The translations under genes and the position numbers were made by a program. Shown here piece after piece: positions 52,184 to 60,675 of a stretch of DNA of 64,000 nucleotides. Within the stretch, counting starts at the first letter, position 1. The number at the start of each line of letters is the position of its first letter. The notes below the pieces were generated by a model. That model did no database searches. It was not told where the DNA came from and saw only the letters and a program-made list of their open reading frames with translations. This DNA comes from Roseiarcus sp963732155 (GTDB lineage: Bacteria; Pseudomonadota; Alphaproteobacteria; Rhizobiales; Beijerinckiaceae): positions 806,001 through 870,000 of the forward strand of contig CAVSYB010000013.1 of the NCBI GenBank assembly GCA_963732155.1, written 5' to 3'.

Positions 52184-52206
52184 ATAAACCGGACGACTTC
52201 GTTTAT
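52184..52206. promoter_or_regulatory. Inverted repeat upstream of the XRE-cupin regulator
   Basis: ATAAAC (52184-52189) and GTTTAT (52201-52206) are perfect inverted arms with an 11-base spacer, extending imperfectly to CGATAAAC and GTTTATTG. The site lies about 33 bases before the regulator start at 52239 and could be its own operator, overlapping the promoter. Confidence 0.4.
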
Positions 52207-52238
52207 TGTGCCAAACGTCGTCGGGCTTGGATTGGCAT

Positions 52239-52856
52239 ATGGGCGTCGAAGGCAAGGACAAGGCCAAAGTGCTTGAAGCGGGCGCGACGGCGCTTTCCGG
52301 GCAGCTCGGCCGCACCGTGCAGCGACTGCGCAAGAGCCACAGCCTGTCGCTGTCCGAGCTTTCGACCCAATCGGGGGTCGCCAAATCGATCATCTCGCAG
52401 ATCGAGCGCAACGAGACCAACCCGACGCTGACGACGATCTGGCGTTTGGCCCATGCGCTGGACGTGTCGATCGAGTCGGTGCTGCACGGCGCCGACGAGG
52501 GGCCTTTCATCGAACGGTCGAGCCGCGGCGACACGCCGATCCTGGTGTCCGACGACGGGCTTTGCCGGCTCGCCGTGATCGGTTGGATCAAGACGGTCGA
52601 CTGGCTGCAATGGTATGATTTCCAGGCCGAGCCGGGCGGCCTTCTCGAATCGGAGGCGCACCAGCGCGGCTCGATCGAATGCCTTTCGGTGCTGGAGGGC
52701 GATCTGGAGATCGAGGTCGGCGGCGTGACGCAGACGGCGCGCGCCGGCGAAACCTTGCGCTATCGCTGCGACCTGCCGCATCGCATTCGAAACGTCTCCG
52801 CAAAGCCGGCCCATGCGACGATGGTGTGCATTCTCAGGGCCGCGGTGATGGATTGA
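52239..52856 (+). CDS. XRE-type HTH regulator with cupin domain
   Basis: A 205-residue transcription factor. The HTH occupies about residues 25-80 (LGRTVQRLRKSHSLSLSELS; TQSGVAKSIISQIERNETNP; TLTTIWRLAHALDVSIESVL) and a C-terminal cupin barrel follows (ECLSVLEGDLEIEVGGVTQT; GETLRYRCDLPHRIRN), the layout of small-molecule-sensing regulators such as PuuR-like proteins. The ATG at 52239 is chosen because the HTH then lies at the usual distance; the ribosome binding site is weak. Its stop overlaps the TTG start of the MFS gene, so the transporter is probably its target. Confidence 0.92.
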   Translation: MGVEGKDKAKVLEAGATALSGQLGRTVQRLRKSHSLSLSELSTQSGVAKSIISQIERNETNPTLTTIWRLAHALDVSIESVLHGADEGPFIERSSRGDTPILVSDDGLCRLAVIGWIKTVDWLQWYDFQAEPGGLLESEAHQRGSIECLSVLEGDLEIEVGGVTQTARAGETLRYRCDLPHRIRNVSAKPAHATMVCILRAAVMD

Positions 52857-54082
52857 CCAATCTCGCGCTGCCGGGCGACCGCCGTATCGGGTTGCGGCTC
52901 TCGCTGGTCTACGCCGCCACCTTCTTCACTTTTGGCATGCAGTTGCCGTTTCTGCCGATCTGGCTCGGCGCGCGCGGGATCGACGATCGCCATATCGCCG
53001 TCGTGCTGGCGGCCCCGCAGTTCTTGCGCGTCCTGGCGACGCCGCTCGTCGCCGGATGGGCCGACAGACGCGGCGACTTTGTCGGAGCCCTGTCCGCATC
53101 GCTGATCGTCATGACGAGCTTGCTCGTCGCGCTGACCTTCGTGTCGGGATTCGCGGCGATCATCGTCACGGTCGCTCTGTTCTCTTGCGCGCAAAGCGCC
53201 GCGATGCCGCTCGCCGACGCGCTGACCTTCGCGGTGCTTCGCGCGCAGGCCCGGCGGCCCGCTCTCTCATCCGTGACCGGAGGCGTCGGAGCGGTCCGTC
53301 TCGAATATGGCGCCATTCGCAAGTGGGGCTCGGCCGCCTTCATCGGCGGCAATCTCGCCGCCGGGCTGATGCTGAGCCTCACCGGCGTCGCGGCGATTCC
53401 CTACGGGCTCGCGGCCTCCGCGCTGCTGTCGGTCGGCGCCGCGCTCTACGCCGCGCCGCTCGGCGCCCTGGCCCATGCGCCGCAACCCGGCGAAGCGGAG
53501 CGATCGAACGGCGGCGGTCTCGGCTTGCTGATCCTGGTGATCGGCGCGGCGACGCTGATTCAGGCGAGCCATTCGCTGCTCAACACGTTCGGCTCGCTGC
53601 ATTGGGCGCGCGAGGGCCATTCGAATGCGTTCGTCGGCGCGGCCTGGGCGCTCGGGGTCACCTCGGAGACGGCGTGCTTCGCGCTGGTCGGGCGCTGGGT
53701 CGCCGGTCCCGATCGGGCGGTCGGACTTCTGGCGCTCGGCGGCCTGACGGCCCTGCTTCGCTGGCTCGTCATGGCGAGCGATCCCGGCGCGCCCTTGCTG
53801 GCGCTGGCGCAGGCGGGGCACGGCTTCAGCTTCGCGGCCACCCATTTCGGCTCGATGTTGCTGATTTTTGAATCCGCGCCGCATGCGATGCGCGCCCGCG
53901 CGCAGGGGTGGCTGACCGCCGCGATCGGCGGCGTCAGCGCGACGGTCGTCGCGCTCGCCGGTCCGCTCTATGTCGACCTCGGCGAACGCGCCTATCTCGT
54001 CATGGCGGGCTTCGCCGGCGCCGGCGTCGCGCTGGCGATCCTTGTCGAATTGCGCCGGCGGTCGGCGCGCAGCGCCGCCTGA
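52853..54082 (+). CDS. MFS transporter (LacY/HCP-like fold)
   Basis: A 409-residue major facilitator with about twelve membrane segments. The N-half contains TFFTFGMQLPFLPIWLGARG and ATPLVAGWADRRGD, the loop 2-3 motif of MFS proteins; the two halves are joined by a cytoplasmic linker near residue 205 (APQPGEAERSNGGG). The TTG start overlaps the preceding stop codon (TTGA, 52853-52856) and GGTGATGG lies just upstream, indicating coupling to the XRE-cupin regulator. The substrate cannot be inferred. Confidence 0.88.
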   Translation: MTNLALPGDRRIGLRLSLVYAATFFTFGMQLPFLPIWLGARGIDDRHIAVVLAAPQFLRVLATPLVAGWADRRGDFVGALSASLIVMTSLLVALTFVSGFAAIIVTVALFSCAQSAAMPLADALTFAVLRAQARRPALSSVTGGVGAVRLEYGAIRKWGSAAFIGGNLAAGLMLSLTGVAAIPYGLAASALLSVGAALYAAPLGALAHAPQPGEAERSNGGGLGLLILVIGAATLIQASHSLLNTFGSLHWAREGHSNAFVGAAWALGVTSETACFALVGRWVAGPDRAVGLLALGGLTALLRWLVMASDPGAPLLALAQAGHGFSFAATHFGSMLLIFESAPHAMRARAQGWLTAAIGGVSATVVALAGPLYVDLGERAYLVMAGFAGAGVALAILVELRRRSARSAA

Positions 54083-54235
54083 CGCGCGCCGCTGACGCGG
54101 CGAATCAGGCGAATCCGGACGGCGCCGCGCGCCGTTTGCCATCGTTCGCCAATGTCGGTTTAATGGGCGCGCGCGCCCTCTGCGGTCGCTCGATCCCGGC
54201 GTCGAGTTTCATGCAAACGAGTGGAGAGCCATGCG

Positions 54236-54976
54236 ATGAAGGCGGCGGATCGATTCGTTCCGACGGCCACCGCGATCAGTCTTTTCCTCGACGTCGACGG
54301 GACGCTCGTCGACCTCGCGCCGACGCCTGACGCGGTCGCGGTCCCGCCTTCCCTCGTTGACGATCTGGCGATGGCCGAACGACGTCTTGACGGCGCGCTC
54401 GCCCTGGTCAGCGGCCGTCCGATCGAACAACTCGACCGGCTGTTCGCGCCTTTGCGATTGCGGGCGAGCGGAATCCATGGCGCCGAAATCCGATATTTGC
54501 CGCACGAACCGACGCAATCGCTGACCAGCGATCGTCTGCCGGCGGTCGCCTGGGTCGATTTCCAGCGGCGGCTCGGCGCCTTTCCCGGGGTCCTCGCCGA
54601 GAACAAGGGGGTCAGTTTCGCCGCGCATTACAATCTCGCCGGGCCGGTCGGGAGCGAGCTGTTCCTCGCCCTCGAGCGCTTCGTCGAACAGTTCGCCCGG
54701 CTGGACCTGGAGTTGACGGCCGGACATCTCGTTTTCGAGGTCAAGCTTCCCGGCTTCGACAAGGGGACGGCGATCCGGCGATTCATGGGGCAGGCGCCGT
54801 TCGCCGGACGGCGGCCGGTGTTCATCGCCGATGACAAAATGGATCGGCCCGGTTTCGAGGCGGCGCTGGCGCTCGGCGGCGCCGCTTTTTCGGTCGGCGT
54901 CGAAATGCCCGGTCTTTCCGGGTCGTTCGCGCAGCCGGCGGCGGTGCGCGAATGGCTCGCAAAGGTGGCGGCGTGA
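54236..54976 (+). CDS. otsB: Trehalose-6-phosphate phosphatase
   Basis: A 246-residue HAD-superfamily phosphatase that removes phosphate from trehalose 6-phosphate. HAD motif I FLDVDGTLVDL near residue 18, LALVSGRPIEQLDRL, GIHGAEIRY, the Lys-containing VKLPGFDKGTAIRRFM, and FIADDKMDRPGFEAA as motif IV are present; motif IV reads DDKMDRPG where DDxTDE is usual. GGAGAG lies 8 bases before the ATG at 54236; a GTG at 54221 is less likely. Its end overlaps the GTG start of the GH15 gene, the first coupling of the trehalose operon. Confidence 0.93.
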   Translation: MKAADRFVPTATAISLFLDVDGTLVDLAPTPDAVAVPPSLVDDLAMAERRLDGALALVSGRPIEQLDRLFAPLRLRASGIHGAEIRYLPHEPTQSLTSDRLPAVAWVDFQRRLGAFPGVLAENKGVSFAAHYNLAGPVGSELFLALERFVEQFARLDLELTAGHLVFEVKLPGFDKGTAIRRFMGQAPFAGRRPVFIADDKMDRPGFEAALALGGAAFSVGVEMPGLSGSFAQPAAVREWLAKVAA

Positions 54977-56802
54977 CCCAGTCAGCCAAGCTCGCGGAAA
55001 AGCCGGCCGGCGGTCAGCCGCTCGACCTCGCGCTGATCGGCAATTGCCGCGTCGCGGCGCTCATCGATTCGGGCGGCCGCCTCGTGTGGTGGTGCTTTCC
55101 GCGCTTCGATTCCAACCCCGTCTTCTCGCGCCTGCTGGCCGGCCAGGAGGAGAAGGGCTTCGCCGACGTCGTGCTCGACGATCAGAGCGACGCGAAGGGC
55201 GCTTACCTCCGCAATACGGCGATCGTCGAGACAGAGCTTGTCGACCGCCACGGCGGCCGCGTCCGACTCACCGACTTCGCGCCTCGCTTTCCCCGCTACG
55301 AGCGGATGTTCCGGCCGCCGCAACTCGTGCGTCGCATCACCCCCGTGGCGGGATTGCCCAAGATCGCCATCAGGGTGCGCCCGACGCACGACTACGGCCG
55401 GCCGACGACCGACTTTTCTCTCGGGTCCAACCACATTCGCTACCAGGGGACCGGCGCGGTGATGCGGCTGACCACCGATGCGCCGCTTTCCTATATCGCC
55501 GAGGAAAGGACCTTCCCCCTGACGCGGCCGCTCACGCTGGTTTTCGGTCCCGACGAGCCGTTCCTGAGCGGGCTCGATACGACCGCGCGCGAATTCGAGG
55601 AGCGTACGCGCCTCCACTGGCAGGATTGGGTGCGCACGCTCTCGGTGCCGTTCGAATGGCAGGAAGCGGTGACGCGGGCCGCGGTGACCCTCAAACTGTG
55701 CAGCTTCGAGGAAACCGGCGGGATCGTCGCCGCGCACACGACCTCTATTCCCGAATCGCCCGCCAGCGGCCGCAACTGGGACTATCGCTATTGCTGGCTG
55801 AGGGACTCCTATTTCGTCGTCCAGGCGTTGAACAAGCTCGGCGCCACGGAGACGATGGAGGCCTATATCAACTACATTCTGGCGGTCGCCGCGGATCGCC
55901 ACGCGCCGCTCGTGCCGGTTCATTCGATCGTGCCCGGAGACCCGCTCGATGAATCGATCGCGGCCGACCTCGCCGGCTTCCGGGGACAGGGACCCGTGCG
56001 CGTCGGCAATCTGGCGAAGCTGCAAAGCCAGCACGACGTCTACGGCAGCGCAATTCTCGCGGCGACGCAGATGTTCGTCGACGAGCGTCTTCCCAGAATG
56101 GGCGACAAGGCGCTGTTTTTCGAGCTGGAGCCGCTCGGCGAGCAGGCGGTGAAGCTGGCGCTGACGCCGGACGCCGGCATCTGGGAGTTTCGCGGCCGCC
56201 AGCGCGTGCACACGCATTCGGCCGCGGTGTGCTGGGCGGCCTGCGATCGTCTCGCGCAAATTGCGCGGCGCCTTGGACTGCAAGAGCGCGCCGCGTACTG
56301 GCGCGCCCGCGCGGACAGCTTGCGCGAACCGATCCTCGCCCGCGCCTGGCATGAAGACAAGCGGGCTCTGGCCGGCGTGCTCGGCGGCGCCGAACTCGAC
56401 GCGAGCGTGCTGCTGCTTTCCGAATTGGGAATGCTCGCCGCCGACGATCCGCGATTCCTCGCCACCTGCGAGGCGGTCGGACGCGAGCTGATGCGCGACG
56501 GCCGCATCATGCGTTACACCAACGAGGATGATTTCGGCGTCCCCGAGACGGCTTTCATCGTATGTAACTTCTGGTATATTGACGCCCTCGCCGCAATCGG
56601 CCGCATCGACGAAGCCCGCGGGATGTTCGTCGATTTGCTTGGGCGTCGAAACGCGTTCGGCCTCCTCTCCGAGGATATTCATCCCGAGACCGGCGCGCTG
56701 TGGGGCAATATCCCGCAGACCTATTCGATGGCGGCGATCATCAATTCGGCAATGCGACTTTCTGTGAAATGGGAGGATGCATGGCGCCGCGTCTCATCCT
56801 AG
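54973..56802 (+). CDS. Glycoside hydrolase family 15 protein (trehalase/glucoamylase-like)
   Basis: A 609-residue GH15 protein. An N-terminal beta domain (LALIGNCRVAALIDSGGRLV, WWCFPRFDSNPVFSRLL) leads to the (alpha/alpha)6 barrel with GRNWDYRYCWLRDSYFVVQA near residue 265, HSAAVCWAACDRLA, and FIVCNFWYIDALAAIGR holding the inverting catalytic carboxylates. Actinobacterial relatives hydrolyse trehalose; others cut maltose-type glucans. The GTG at 54973 overlaps the otsB stop (GTGA) and AAGGTGGC precedes it; an ATG at 54952 is possible. It overlaps otsA by 22 bases, so all three are one coupled operon that could both make and turn over trehalose. There is no signal peptide, so it acts in the cytoplasm. 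Confidence 0.9.
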   Translation: MTQSAKLAEKPAGGQPLDLALIGNCRVAALIDSGGRLVWWCFPRFDSNPVFSRLLAGQEEKGFADVVLDDQSDAKGAYLRNTAIVETELVDRHGGRVRLTDFAPRFPRYERMFRPPQLVRRITPVAGLPKIAIRVRPTHDYGRPTTDFSLGSNHIRYQGTGAVMRLTTDAPLSYIAEERTFPLTRPLTLVFGPDEPFLSGLDTTAREFEERTRLHWQDWVRTLSVPFEWQEAVTRAAVTLKLCSFEETGGIVAAHTTSIPESPASGRNWDYRYCWLRDSYFVVQALNKLGATETMEAYINYILAVAADRHAPLVPVHSIVPGDPLDESIAADLAGFRGQGPVRVGNLAKLQSQHDVYGSAILAATQMFVDERLPRMGDKALFFELEPLGEQAVKLALTPDAGIWEFRGRQRVHTHSAAVCWAACDRLAQIARRLGLQERAAYWRARADSLREPILARAWHEDKRALAGVLGGAELDASVLLLSELGMLAADDPRFLATCEAVGRELMRDGRIMRYTNEDDFGVPETAFIVCNFWYIDALAAIGRIDEARGMFVDLLGRRNAFGLLSEDIHPETGALWGNIPQTYSMAAIINSAMRLSVKWEDAWRRVSS

Positions 56803-58214
56803 TCTCCAATCGCGTGAGCGTTCCCGATTCCGGGAGCCGCAGGCAGGCCGGCGGCCTCACCGTCGCCGTCAACGCGGCGCTCAGGCATCGGGAAGGGGTG
56901 TGGTTCGGCTGGAGCGGCGACGTCACCGAGGACGCCGCCGCGCCGGCGCCGACGCTCGTCCGGCGCCGCATGCGCAGTTACATCACGCTCGATCTGTCGG
57001 CCACCGATTTTCAGGAATACTACAACGGATTCGCCAACCGGGTGCTGTGGCCGATCCTCCACTACCGCGTCGATCTGGCGGAATTCACATCGGGCGAGCT
57101 CGACGGCTATCTGCGCGTCAACCGGCGATTCGCCGACGCCCTCTCGCCCATCATCGAGCCGGAAGACACGATCTGGGTGCATGACTATCACCTGCTGCCG
57201 CTCGCCAAGCTGCTGCGCGCGCGCGGCCACGAAAATCCGATCGGATTTTTCCTGCACATCCCGTGTCCGCCGCCGGACATGCTGGACGCCTTGCCGCAAC
57301 ACTGGGAGACGATGGGCGCGCTCAGCCATTACGATCTGGTCGGCATGCAAACCGCGCAGGACGCCGAAAATCTTGGTCGATATCTGACCGTTCACGGCGC
57401 CGAATCGCGCCGCTCGCCGGGACAATTCGAAGTGGACGGCCGAAGGCTCGTGGTGCGCGCCTTCCCGGTGTCGATCGAGACGACGCTTTACGCGCGGGCC
57501 GCGCGGCGAGCGATGAACTCCAAACTGATCGAAGAAATGCGCGCGAGCCTGATCGGCAGGCGTCTGATCGTCGGCGTCGACCGCCTCGACTATTCCAAGG
57601 GCATCCCCCATCGCATCAACGCCTTCGGCCATTTCCTCGACAAGCACCCGGAGTGGCTGGGCAAGGTTTCCTTCCTGCAGGTGACGCCCAAGAGCCGGGC
57701 GGAGGTGCCCGAATACGCCGCGATGAACCGCGAGATCAACGAACTCGTCGGGCAGATCAACGGCCGGCATGGCGATCCCTCATGGACGCCGATCCGCTAT
57801 GTCAACCGTTCCTATTCGCGCGCGGCGCTCGCCGGACTCTACCGGTCGGCGCATGTCGCGCTGGTGACCCCGCTCCGCGACGGCATGAATCTCGTCGCCA
57901 AGGAATATGTCGCCGCGCAGGACCCCGACGATCCCGGCGTGCTCGTTCTTTCGCAATTCGCCGGCGCGGCGCAGGAGCTCGACGCCGCCCTGATCGTCAA
58001 CCCCCACGAGACCGAGGCGATGGCCGAAGCGATCAAGACGGCGCTCGAAATGCCGCTGGCCGCCCGGGTGGGCCGCCAGCGCCGGATGCTCGAACATCTG
58101 GCGGCCAATGACATCGACCGCTGGGCGGAGCGATTTCTGGCCGCGCTCGAGGAGGCCAAGGAACGGCCGGGATTGTTGAAAGGCTTACGCTCCTTGTTCG
58201 CACAGCGCGCGTGA
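56781..58214 (+). CDS. otsA: Trehalose-6-phosphate synthase
   Basis: A 477-residue GT20 enzyme joining UDP-glucose and glucose 6-phosphate. It starts MAPRLILVSNRVSVPDSGSR, followed by QAGGLTVAVNAAL; WVHDYHLLPLAKLLRA, VGVDRLDYSKGIPHRINAF and TPLRDGMNLVAKEYVAAQ form the donor and acceptor sites. Length is normal. GGGAGGATGC precedes the ATG, which lies inside the end of the GH15 gene. The last gene of the otsB-GH15-otsA operon; the trehalose made is probably an osmolyte or desiccation protectant. Confidence 0.96.
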   Translation: MAPRLILVSNRVSVPDSGSRRQAGGLTVAVNAALRHREGVWFGWSGDVTEDAAAPAPTLVRRRMRSYITLDLSATDFQEYYNGFANRVLWPILHYRVDLAEFTSGELDGYLRVNRRFADALSPIIEPEDTIWVHDYHLLPLAKLLRARGHENPIGFFLHIPCPPPDMLDALPQHWETMGALSHYDLVGMQTAQDAENLGRYLTVHGAESRRSPGQFEVDGRRLVVRAFPVSIETTLYARAARRAMNSKLIEEMRASLIGRRLIVGVDRLDYSKGIPHRINAFGHFLDKHPEWLGKVSFLQVTPKSRAEVPEYAAMNREINELVGQINGRHGDPSWTPIRYVNRSYSRAALAGLYRSAHVALVTPLRDGMNLVAKEYVAAQDPDDPGVLVLSQFAGAAQELDAALIVNPHETEAMAEAIKTALEMPLAARVGRQRRMLEHLAANDIDRWAERFLAALEEAKERPGLLKGLRSLFAQRA

Positions 58215-58583
58215 GCGACGGACGGCGAATTGCGGCGGGGGCGCGTTGCTCTGATTCGTGCGCGTTTCGTGCGCGTTTGGGCTCGACTTTCCCGGCGCGG
58301 GACGCCGCGTCCAGCCGGTCGGCAACGCGGCGCCAACCATAACGTCGATTGGACGGGCGCCCACGGCGAAAAGGGGCTGGCTTATTGGCGAATCACTCCG
58401 GCGATTCGCGCGAAAGCCGATTCGTGCTGGTTTCGTACCCGTTCCGGACGGACATTCCCGCGCCGGGAGGCCGCGACGGGGCCGGGGCTAACCGACCATC
58501 AACGCCGTCCCGGGCGCGTCCGCCTCGACAGCCGCGCATGGCCGCGATATGAGCCACTTTCGACGCAAATCTTCGAGCGCCCG
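58215..58583. other. Intergenic region before the Mla operon
   Basis: A 369-base gap after otsA. It contains no supported gene. An 11-base tandem near-duplication (GTGCGCGTTTC then GTGCGCGTTTG) lies at about 58257-58278. The promoter of the Mla operon should be here, but no clear -35/-10 pair was identified. Confidence 0.45.
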
Positions 58584-59717
58584 ATGCCTTCTGCGCCTTC
58601 CACCAAGAGCGAAAGAACCGGCGAGGGGGTGCGCGTCTCGCTCACGGGCGACTGGACCGTCCATGCCGGACGATTGGCGGAGACCGAGGCCGACGGCATC
58701 GTCCACGCCGGCGACGGGGCGAGGCGCGCGACGATCGATCTTGGCGGGATCGAGCAACTCGACACCGCCGGCGCCTGGCTGATCGACCGCTCGAGGGCGC
58801 AACTGGCGACCGCCGGGCTGGAAGTCGGCTATTCGCGGGCGCTTCCCGAGCACAAGATCCTGCTTCACGAGGCGCATTATCGCGTTTTCGAGGCGCCCCC
58901 GCGCCCGCATATCGCGCCGCTCGTCCTCGTGCTCAGCGATGTCGGCGAGAGCGTCTACACCGCCGGACGGGATCTCATTGACGGCGTCGGGTTCTTCGGC
59001 CGGGTCGTCGGCACGACCGTCTGGCTGGCCGTCCATCCCCGGCGCTGGCGCGTGACCTCGATCGTCTTTCAGTTCGAGGCGTTCGGCTTTCGTAGCGTGC
59101 CGATCATCGTCCTGATCAATTTCCTGGTTGGCGCGATCGTCGCGCAACAGGGCATTTTCCAATTGCAGCGCTTCGGCGCCTCGACCTTCGCGGTCGACCT
59201 GATCGGCATTCTCGTGCTGCGCGAACTCGGCGTCCTCATCACCTCGATCATGATCGCCGGACGGTCGGGATCGGCGATCACCGCCGAGATCGGCTCGATG
59301 AAAATGGGCGAGGAGATCGACGCGCTCAAGGTGATGGCGCTCGACCCGATCGAGGTGCTCATCGTCCCGCGGGTGGTCGCGCTGGTGGTCGCGTTGCCGA
59401 TTCTGACTTTTCTGGCCGATCTGGCCGCCCTGTTCGGCGGCCTTTGCGTCTCCTGGGCCTACGGCGGGATAGCTCCGGAAGTCTATCTCGAACGATTGCA
59501 GGCGGCGGTCGACTTCAGCGTCTTCATGATCGGCATCACCAAGGCGCCGTTCATGGCGCTGATGATTGCGATCGTGGCGTCCGTCGAGGGCTTCGCGGTG
59601 CAGGGTTCGGCCGAATCGCTGGGAACCAACGTGACCAATTCGGTGGTCAAATCGATCTTCATGGTCATTGTCCTCGACGGCGTGTTCGCCATGTTCTTCG
59701 CAGCCGTTCGCAGTTGA
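58584..59717 (+). CDS. mlaE: MlaE-type ABC permease with N-terminal STAS domain
   Basis: A 377-residue inner-membrane permease of a retrograde/anterograde phospholipid transport system. Residues about 10-95 form a STAS-like domain (RVSLTGDWTVHAGRLAETE; ATIDLGGIEQLDTAGAWLID), followed by the MlaE fold with FRSVPIIVLINFLVGAIVAQ, VLRELGVLITSIMIAGRSGS, AITAEIGSMKMGEEIDALKV and a C-terminal NSVVKSIFMVIVLDGVF. A fused STAS domain replaces a separate MlaB. The ATG at 58584 is chosen; the ribosome binding site is weak. It is followed by the ATPase, MCE and lipoprotein genes in one operon. Confidence 0.92.
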   Translation: MPSAPSTKSERTGEGVRVSLTGDWTVHAGRLAETEADGIVHAGDGARRATIDLGGIEQLDTAGAWLIDRSRAQLATAGLEVGYSRALPEHKILLHEAHYRVFEAPPRPHIAPLVLVLSDVGESVYTAGRDLIDGVGFFGRVVGTTVWLAVHPRRWRVTSIVFQFEAFGFRSVPIIVLINFLVGAIVAQQGIFQLQRFGASTFAVDLIGILVLRELGVLITSIMIAGRSGSAITAEIGSMKMGEEIDALKVMALDPIEVLIVPRVVALVVALPILTFLADLAALFGGLCVSWAYGGIAPEVYLERLQAAVDFSVFMIGITKAPFMALMIAIVASVEGFAVQGSAESLGTNVTNSVVKSIFMVIVLDGVFAMFFAAVRS

Positions 59718-59748
59718 GGGACGCGCGCTTGACCGTGAAAAGAAACGC

Positions 59749-60588
59749 ATGAACGAGCGCGCCCAGATCGACGGGCCAGCGGCCGGGCAGGCGCCGCACG
59801 AGATTATCCTTCGCGTGCGCGGGCTGAAAGTCGGCTTTGGCGACAAGCTGGTGATGGACGGCCTCGACCTCGATCTCCGTCGCGGCGAAGTGCTCGGCTT
59901 CGTCGGCGCCTCGGGCGCTGGCAAAACGGTCCTGACCCGCACCATCCTTGGGCTCATTCCCAAGCGCGCGGGCACGATCGAGGTCTATGGCCACGACCTC
60001 GACGCGCTGAGCGAGACCGAGCGCGACAATATCGAGCAAAGGTGGGGCGTTCTGTTCCAGCAGGGGGCCCTGTTCTCCAACCTGACCGTCAAGCAAAACG
60101 TGCAGGCGCCGATGCGCGAACATCTGGGCATATCGCGGCGCCTGCGCGACGAACTGGCGATGTTGAAAATAGCGCTGGTCGGCCTGCCCGCCGACGCGGC
60201 GAACAAATATCCCTCGGAATTATCGGGCGGTATGATCAAGCGCGCGGCGCTCGCCCGCGCCCTGGCGCTCGATCCGGACATTGTTTTCCTCGACGAGCCG
60301 ACCTCCGGCCTCGATCCGATCGGCGCCGGAGATTTCGACGAGCTGATCTCGACGTTGCAAAAGACCCTCGGCCTCACCGTGTTCATGGTGACGCACGATC
60401 TCGATAGCCTCTATGCGATTTGCGACCGTGTCGCGGCGCTCGGTCACGGCCGGGTGATCGCCGTCGGCCCGATCGCCGACCTGCTTCACTCGGATGATCC
60501 TTGGCTAAAGGCATATTTTCATGGGAAGAGAGGCGAGGGGCGCAGCCTGAGCCAACTCGGTCCCGGCGCGCCGGCGGCGCCCCAATGA
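59749..60588 (+). CDS. mlaF: MlaF-type ABC ATPase
   Basis: A 279-residue ABC ATP-binding protein for the MlaE permease. Walker A GASGAGKTVLTRTILGL near residue 53, LFQQGALFSNLTVKQNVQAP as the Q-loop, signature LSGGMIKRAALARALALD, and Walker B DIVFLDEPTSGLDPIGAGDF, then the switch His in MVTHDLDSLYAICD. The C-terminal extension (WLKAYFHGKRGEGRSLS) corresponds to the MlaF tail that contacts the STAS partner. It starts 31 bases after mlaE. Confidence 0.94.
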   Translation: MNERAQIDGPAAGQAPHEIILRVRGLKVGFGDKLVMDGLDLDLRRGEVLGFVGASGAGKTVLTRTILGLIPKRAGTIEVYGHDLDALSETERDNIEQRWGVLFQQGALFSNLTVKQNVQAPMREHLGISRRLRDELAMLKIALVGLPADAANKYPSELSGGMIKRAALARALALDPDIVFLDEPTSGLDPIGAGDFDELISTLQKTLGLTVFMVTHDLDSLYAICDRVAALGHGRVIAVGPIADLLHSDDPWLKAYFHGKRGEGRSLSQLGPGAPAAPQ

Positions 60589-60675
60589 ACGATCGACTGA
60601 TTTCTCGCAACCGGAGCAACTCGATAGGAAGATTGGCTTCGTCAGACCCATCGATGGCAAGAGACTGAAGGCGGC

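Noticed and set aside
54982..56682. A 566-codon minus-strand frame opposite the GH15 gene
   Set aside because: Shadow frame without motifs; the plus strand encodes a complete GH15 protein.
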